From NCBI GenBank assembly GCA_002796135.1, contig PCWB01000054.1, positions 466 to 35,140 on the forward strand: 34,675 bases of DNA. The letters are read 5' to 3'. Below the pieces are notes generated by a model. The model was not told where the DNA came from, made no database searches, and was given only the letters and a program-made list of their open reading frames with translations. Shown in pieces: positions 31,383 through 34,675 of the stretch (its first letter is position 1; every line of letters starts with the position of its first letter). Made by a program: the position numbers and the translations under genes. Origin of the DNA: Candidatus Omnitrophica bacterium CG11_big_fil_rev_8_21_14_0_20_41_12. GTDB taxonomy: Bacteria; Omnitrophota; Gorgyraeia; Gygaellales; Profunditerraquicolaceae.

Positions 31383-32027
31383 ATGGATTCTGATAAAATT
31401 ACAGGTAAAAGTAAGCAATTTACAGAGTGGCTGAAGAAACGGGATGAAGAGCTCGTACGAGAAAAAGAGAAGTTTCCTGATGTATGTGCTGCGTGTAGTA
31501 AACAGAATAGGTATTTCTTTGTACAAGAATACTATGGTACTGGAGCAGCATACCCAGAAATTCTCGGAGAACATTGCGATATAATTACGGCGAAAAAGCA
31601 TATTTTGAAATATATCTATGATGTTATTAAAATCGACAAGGAGCTATCACAAAAACGTATATTCTTGGGATTTGTGGAACCAGATTTTGATTGGCCGGAG
31701 GATATCAATCAGGATAGCCTTCGTTATTCGTATGATGAGTGGAAGGTTATTTTTGAAGTAAATGACATAGCGATAAATAGCCAAGAAGAGTTAAATAAAC
31801 ATATGGAAGGGTTATTTGATAAAAGCGATGATTATAGATTTCAAGAAAGTGGAGGCCTGCAGATTAAAGAATTTAAGATTGTAGATGGGAAGGAAGTTGT
31901 TAGTGAAGACTATATTTCGCTTAGACCAGATATGATATGGGAAGACTTAAAGCTAACATTTAATTGCTCTGTAGACGGTTCAATTATAAGAGGATTTGAA
32001 GAATTTTCACAATTCCAATTTGATTAA
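31383..32027 (+). CDS. Hypothetical soluble protein (214 aa)
   Basis: 214 aa, acidic. One C-x2-C (CAACSKQ) near residue 35 is followed by a Cys/His pair (GEHCD), which could bind zinc. The rest is mixed alpha/beta (FGFVEPDFDWPED-like acidic loops, SYDEWKVIFEVNDIAI). No family is recognised. It is the last cargo gene before the repressor and points toward it. Confidence 0.6.
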   Translation: MDSDKITGKSKQFTEWLKKRDEELVREKEKFPDVCAACSKQNRYFFVQEYYGTGAAYPEILGEHCDIITAKKHILKYIYDVIKIDKELSQKRIFLGFVEPDFDWPEDINQDSLRYSYDEWKVIFEVNDIAINSQEELNKHMEGLFDKSDDYRFQESGGLQIKEFKIVDGKEVVSEDYISLRPDMIWEDLKLTFNCSVDGSIIRGFEEFSQFQFD

Positions 32028-32071
32028 GACATAAAAAAAGTCAAAAGAAATGATAGATAAAGAACTACTAA

Positions 32072-32623
32072 TTATCTCTCCTGGGAACTTTTAGGAGGGG
32101 TGATCCTTTGTTTCTGCAAAATAGAATCAACGCATTGTTCTAATCTTTTTTCTCCCGCCTTAGATTTTTCTTCAAACTCAACAAGTATTTTTCGCAGTTC
32201 TTCAAGGATAGGGATAATTTTTTTGATTTCTTCCTTTGTAGGGGTAAATGAAGGGTTGGCTTTATCAAAAATTCTAGCGGCAGCGGGTTCATATTCTTTA
32301 TTCCAAAGGTAGGAAGTATATTGTGAGATAAAGATTTCGTGTTTAGTTCTTCTTAGCGCTTCAGGATTGTTCTTATAGGCACCTTCAAAATTATTCTTGT
32401 AGTATCCTCTTTGCGTTTGAAAGGGTAAGCCAAGAGTTTTGACAATATTGCTGAAGACAGGGGGAGAAGGAAGTTGTTTATCTGCTTCGATGCGCGACAA
32501 GAAACTTTCTGTTATGCCCACCTTACCCTTAACATAAGACAGGGAATATCCTAAATCCATCCTAGCTTTTCTTATTTTCTGGCCAAGAGTTTTTGCTTCT
32601 TTGGGGTATTCTGATTTTCGCAT
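32072..32623 (-). CDS. XRE-type helix-turn-helix repressor of the element
   Basis: 183 aa. The N-terminal XRE helix-turn-helix (about 12-66: LGQKIRKARMDLGYSLSYVK, VGITESFLSRIEADKQLPSP) is followed by a helical C-terminal region (about 110-170). There is no S24/LexA-type autopeptidase, so induction would not be by RecA-triggered self-cleavage. It is transcribed divergently from the Cro-like gene, from a near-consensus promoter with the start codon about at the transcript start. It is the CI-equivalent of the switch. Confidence 0.85.
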   Translation of the reverse strand: MRKSEYPKEAKTLGQKIRKARMDLGYSLSYVKGKVGITESFLSRIEADKQLPSPPVFSNIVKTLGLPFQTQRGYYKNNFEGAYKNNPEALRRTKHEIFISQYTSYLWNKEYEPAAARIFDKANPSFTPTKEEIKKIIPILEELRKILVEFEEKSKAGEKRLEQCVDSILQKQRITPPKSSQER

Positions 32624-32629
32624 AGTTTA

Positions 32630-32712
32630 ATTATACTATTTCTTACTTTCCTGTCAAGAAAAATAAAACTTGACTTTTATTAAGGGCATGTTATACTTAC
32701 TTGTCAGGTAAG
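32630..32712. promoter_or_regulatory. Divergent promoter/operator region (lambda-like switch)
   Basis: Minus-strand promoter: TTGACA (32657-32652), 16 nt, TATAAT (32635-32630). Plus-strand promoter: TTGACT (32670-32675), 16 nt, TATACT (32692-32697) with extended TG. Two 17-bp sites share the CTTAC-N7 layout: CTTACTTGTCAGGTAAG (32696-32712), covering the plus -10 edge and start, and CTTACTTTCCTGTCAAG (32642-32658), covering the minus -35. A weaker CTTGA..TTAAG (32669-32684) covers the plus -35. The remaining spacer 32713-32859 shows nothing further. Confidence 0.72.
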
Positions 32713-32859
32713 AAAGAAATGCATCTATGAATAATGGTGTTTGATAATTAAGGGTTGAATGAATATAGACTCCTTCGTTCAGGTAAAATGAAATGGTTGA
32801 AGAAGCCAAAAATTTTTAACCTGCTTAGTTAGTTAATATTATTGAAAGGCGGTGATGAG

Positions 32860-33117
32860 ATGAACAATTTAGTGCTTTATCGTAAACGAGCTAGAATGCG
32901 CCAATTTGATATAGCAAGGCAGCTTGGTGTAACAGAGCAGTTAATCTCTAAGTGGGAGTCTGGTAGAGCAGAGCCCCATATTGAGCAGGCCGTAGATGTA
33001 GCTAGAATTTTAGACATAGATCCGGAAAAGATATTCCCGGAGATGTTTGCTATTGGAATTGATGAAGGAGAAAGACCAGCTGCGGAAAAGAATGAGAAGG
33101 TTATTAGTTATGATTAG
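32860..33117 (+). CDS. Cro-like XRE helix-turn-helix protein
   Basis: 85 aa. The single HTH domain reads YRKRARMRQFDIARQLGVTEQLISKWESGRAEP, then VDVARILDIDPEKIFPEMF. ATG 32860 is chosen; AAGGCGGTGA lies just upstream, and the earlier in-frame TTG 32842 would absorb that ribosome-binding site. It is first in the rightward operon cro-resolvase-xis-int and faces the repressor, so a Cro or activator role is inferred. Confidence 0.82.
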   Translation: MNNLVLYRKRARMRQFDIARQLGVTEQLISKWESGRAEPHIEQAVDVARILDIDPEKIFPEMFAIGIDEGERPAAEKNEKVISYD

Positions 33118-33128
33118 GAGGCAAAGAT

Positions 33129-33701
33129 ATGAGAATTTGCTTGTATTGTCGGGTATCAAAGAATGATGAGAGTCAAGATCCGCAGAATCAACTTAATCCT
33201 CTCAGGGATTATGCAAAAGCTCTTGGCGGTGAAGTTGTTGGTGAGTATGTTGATCAGGCAAGTGGTAGTAATGGCGACAGGACGGAGTTTAAAAAAATGT
33301 TTGAGGATGCCGATAAAAGGAAGTTTGACCTCTTACTTTTATGGTCTTTAGACCGGCTCAGTAGGGAGGGGATTTCTAATACCCTAGGCTATATTGAAAG
33401 GCTAAAGCGTAGTGGCATTGCCTTAAAGTCGCTTCAGGAGTCTTGGTTGGATACCCGGGATGAAGGATTAGGCCAGCTCCTGCTGGCAATATTCAGCTGG
33501 GTGGCCCAGCAGGAACGCCGGCGTATCGTAGAAAGAACGAAGGCAGGGTTGGATAGGGCTAAGCGTGAAGGTAAAAAATTAGGTCGCCCTAAGAATAGAA
33601 AAGATGCTAAGCCTCGTTCTAAGAGTGGATACTATCTGCGCTATGCAGGGAAGACTAAAGAAGAACGCAAGCTTGGAGAATATAAGGAGGAAGGTAAATG
33701 A
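33129..33701 (+). CDS. Serine recombinase (resolvase/invertase family)
   Basis: 190 aa. The catalytic domain has YCRVSKND with nucleophile Ser10, LLLWSLDRLSREG, and QQERRRIVERTKAGLDRAKREGKKLGRPK with the E-helix. The C-terminal DNA-binding helix-turn-helix is short and unusual (SKSGYYLRYAGKTKEERKLGEYK). AGGAGG precedes the ATG. It could resolve element dimers or invert a segment; the tyrosine integrase downstream presumably does integration. Its 3' end overlaps the xis-like gene by 4 nt. Confidence 0.88.
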   Translation: MRICLYCRVSKNDESQDPQNQLNPLRDYAKALGGEVVGEYVDQASGSNGDRTEFKKMFEDADKRKFDLLLLWSLDRLSREGISNTLGYIERLKRSGIALKSLQESWLDTRDEGLGQLLLAIFSWVAQQERRRIVERTKAGLDRAKREGKKLGRPKNRKDAKPRSKSGYYLRYAGKTKEERKLGEYKEEGK

Positions 33702-33886
33702 CAACAAATATACTTGAGAAACCGATTCTCTATACAGAAGATATTGCTGAGATATTACGGATTACAAGGAACACTATTCAGAGTAAGCGGTGGAAAGAGT
33801 CTTCGGGTTGTCCTTTAAGAAAAAAAGGAAAGTGCCTTAGCGCATTAAGAGATGATTTTTGGAAATGGTATAAGGATAATGGTTAA
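33698..33886 (+). CDS. Excisionase-like helix-turn-helix protein
   Basis: 62 aa. PILYTEDIAEILRITRNTIQSKRWKESSGCP is a MerR/HTH_17-type winged helix, followed by LSALRDDFWKWY. Small HTH proteins directly before a tyrosine integrase are usually excisionases or directionality factors. Start overlaps the resolvase stop (ATGA), and its stop overlaps the integrase start by 8 nt, so all three are coupled. Confidence 0.78.
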   Translation: MTTNILEKPILYTEDIAEILRITRNTIQSKRWKESSGCPLRKKGKCLSALRDDFWKWYKDNG

Positions 33887-34675
33887 AGAATATAAGAGGC
33901 ATAAATATGCTGGTGTAAGACCGGCGAAATCAGGTAAGCCTAATCTGTTTGAAGTTTCTTTTCCGAAGTATAAGGGGAGTAAGGATAAGGCTTATCGGAA
34001 TGTAGAAGCTAAGAATGAGAAAGAGGCTTATGACAAAAGGGTTAGGCTGATAGAAGAATATAGAATGGGACAGCTAGGGGTAGGCGAATCCGTCAATTTA
34101 CTTAATACTGGACTATCTGTTGCTTGGGAACAGTTAATAAATAATGTTTCCTCTGATTTGGATGTTAAATATCCGCCAAAAACTAGGATAAAGCATACAG
34201 AAATAACTATAAAGAAGACAAAAAGCAAGTTTAAGAAAGTATTTAACCGCTTGTTTAGTGATTTTAGGTTAAAACATTTTCCTGCAGTAGATAGCCCTTC
34301 TCAATTAACCTTGCCATTCTTTGAGAGATACAAGAATTATTATTGCTCTGAGCTAGGCAGGGCAAGTGGTTGGCGAGCAGAGTTGATAATGGTAAAGACT
34401 ATAATGAAAAGATTATTTAGATTGGGTTATGTAAGGCAGGACATTATTAAAGCTCTAGAGGAAATGAAAAGACCTTCTCCAATAAAGAAGCAATTTCCCG
34501 ATATTCCTAAGAATAAGTTTAATGAATGGTTGAGTTTTATAAAGAAAGATAACCTATATAATTATCGGATTATCCATTTCTTAAAAAGAACAGGGAGAAG
34601 AATTGAGGAAACTACTTTGATTGAGCGAAAGGATTTAGATTGGAATGGTATAAAAATTGAGAAGATAGATATTGT
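33879..34675 (+). CDS. int: Tyrosine recombinase (integrase), 3' end outside window
   Basis: At least 265 aa, open to the right edge. A basic N-terminal arm-binding region (VKEYKRHKYAGVRPAKSGK) is followed by a SAM-like core-binding domain (about 105-190) and the start of the catalytic domain. The first catalytic Arg is in FLKRTGRRIEETTLIERKDLDW (about residue 240). The H-x-x-R box and Tyr are beyond the window. ATG 33879 overlaps the xis-like stop. It defines the right end of the element; the tRNA-Ser(GGA) 3' end is its likely target. Confidence 0.88.
   Translation, partial: MVKEYKRHKYAGVRPAKSGKPNLFEVSFPKYKGSKDKAYRNVEAKNEKEAYDKRVRLIEEYRMGQLGVGESVNLLNTGLSVAWEQLINNVSSDLDVKYPPKTRIKHTEITIKKTKSKFKKVFNRLFSDFRLKHFPAVDSPSQLTLPFFERYKNYYCSELGRASGWRAELIMVKTIMKRLFRLGYVRQDIIKALEEMKRPSPIKKQFPDIPKNKFNEWLSFIKKDNLYNYRIIHFLKRTGRRIEETTLIERKDLDWNGIKIEKIDI

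Larger units (their letters stand above)
21663..34675 (+). mobile_element. Integrated phage-satellite-like element (right end beyond window)
   Basis: From the 3' end of tRNA-Ser(GGA) to the right edge the gene content is mobile: primase-like zinc finger, P4/D5-type helicase, TerS, TerL, cargo, repressor/Cro switch, serine recombinase, excisionase-like protein and tyrosine integrase. No portal, protease, capsid, tail, holin or lysin gene is recognisable. Several cargo genes are A/T-richer and more loosely packed than the chromosomal operons to the left. Phage satellite, decayed prophage and phage-derived plasmid-like element are the options; the left boundary is inferred from the tRNA. Confidence 0.75.

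Noticed and set aside
31329-31601. Minus-strand 90-aa frame opposite the 31383 gene
   Set aside because: No ribosome-binding site or motif; the forward frame is longer and fits the local gene direction.
34028-34228. Minus-strand 66-aa frame opposite the integrase
   Set aside because: The forward frame is an uninterrupted tyrosine recombinase running to the window edge.

Overview
The window reads as the chromosome of a Gram-negative, probably uncultured bacterium. It carries BamA, a Skp/OmpH chaperone and a lipid A block (lpxD, an lpxC-fabZ fusion, lpxA, lpxI). It also has the old neighbourhood ispE-spoVG-glmU-prs-ctc-pth, usually discussed in Firmicutes. This mix, with the moderate-to-low GC, the free-standing glycogen-binding (CBM48) mini-protein and the archease/RtcB pair, best fits the Omnitrophota (OP3) or a related PVC-side lineage. 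The assignment is inference; there is no rRNA here to confirm it.

Core region, about 1-19,190. Nearly all genes are on the + strand and tightly packed, often overlapping by 4-23 nt. First comes the tail of ispE, spoVG with a zinc ribbon, and tRNA-Gln. A large REP-like hairpin follows, then glmU, prs, rplY and pth, then rpsF, ssb, rpsR, rplI and dnaB. After these come the envelope genes bamA, skp, lpxD, lpxC-fabZ, lpxA and lpxI. A CBM48 mini-gene with its own promoter and terminator precedes a radical SAM gene, tRNA-Arg, tRNA-Lys, archease, rtcB, serS and a membrane protein.

tRNA-Ser array, 19,190-21,662. Three different tRNA-Ser genes (anticodons TGA, CGA, GGA) are separated by selfish cargo: a LAGLIDADG homing-endonuclease ORF between the first two, and a nucleotidyltransferase/HEPN toxin-antitoxin-like pair between the second and third. 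The pair's promoter has its -10 box inside a perfect 18-bp-arm palindrome.

Integrated element, about 21,663 to beyond the right edge. Immediately after tRNA-Ser(GGA) an element starts that carries a CHC2 zinc-finger primase-like protein, a P4/D5-type helicase, TerS and TerL, and then no recognisable portal, capsid or tail gene. Next is a cargo zone: a Cys-rich mini-protein, a PIN-domain gene with a PilZ-like C-terminus, membrane proteins, a lipoprotein, several unknowns and a compact structured RNA ending in a terminator. The right part is a lambda-like switch (divergent repressor and Cro-like genes with repeated operators), a serine recombinase, an excisionase-like protein and a tyrosine integrase cut by the window edge. 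In a circular excised form the cro-resolvase-xis-int operon would run across the attachment site into primase-helicase-TerS-TerL. The element therefore looks like a phage satellite, or a stripped prophage, whose replication and packaging genes could be switched on by circularisation.

The most interesting items are this capsid-less, terminase-bearing element and its switch, the structured RNA near 30.1-30.25 kb, the palindrome-controlled NTase/HEPN pair inside the tRNA-Ser array, and the PIN/PilZ-like fusion. All functional calls come from reading motifs by eye; no database search was run.
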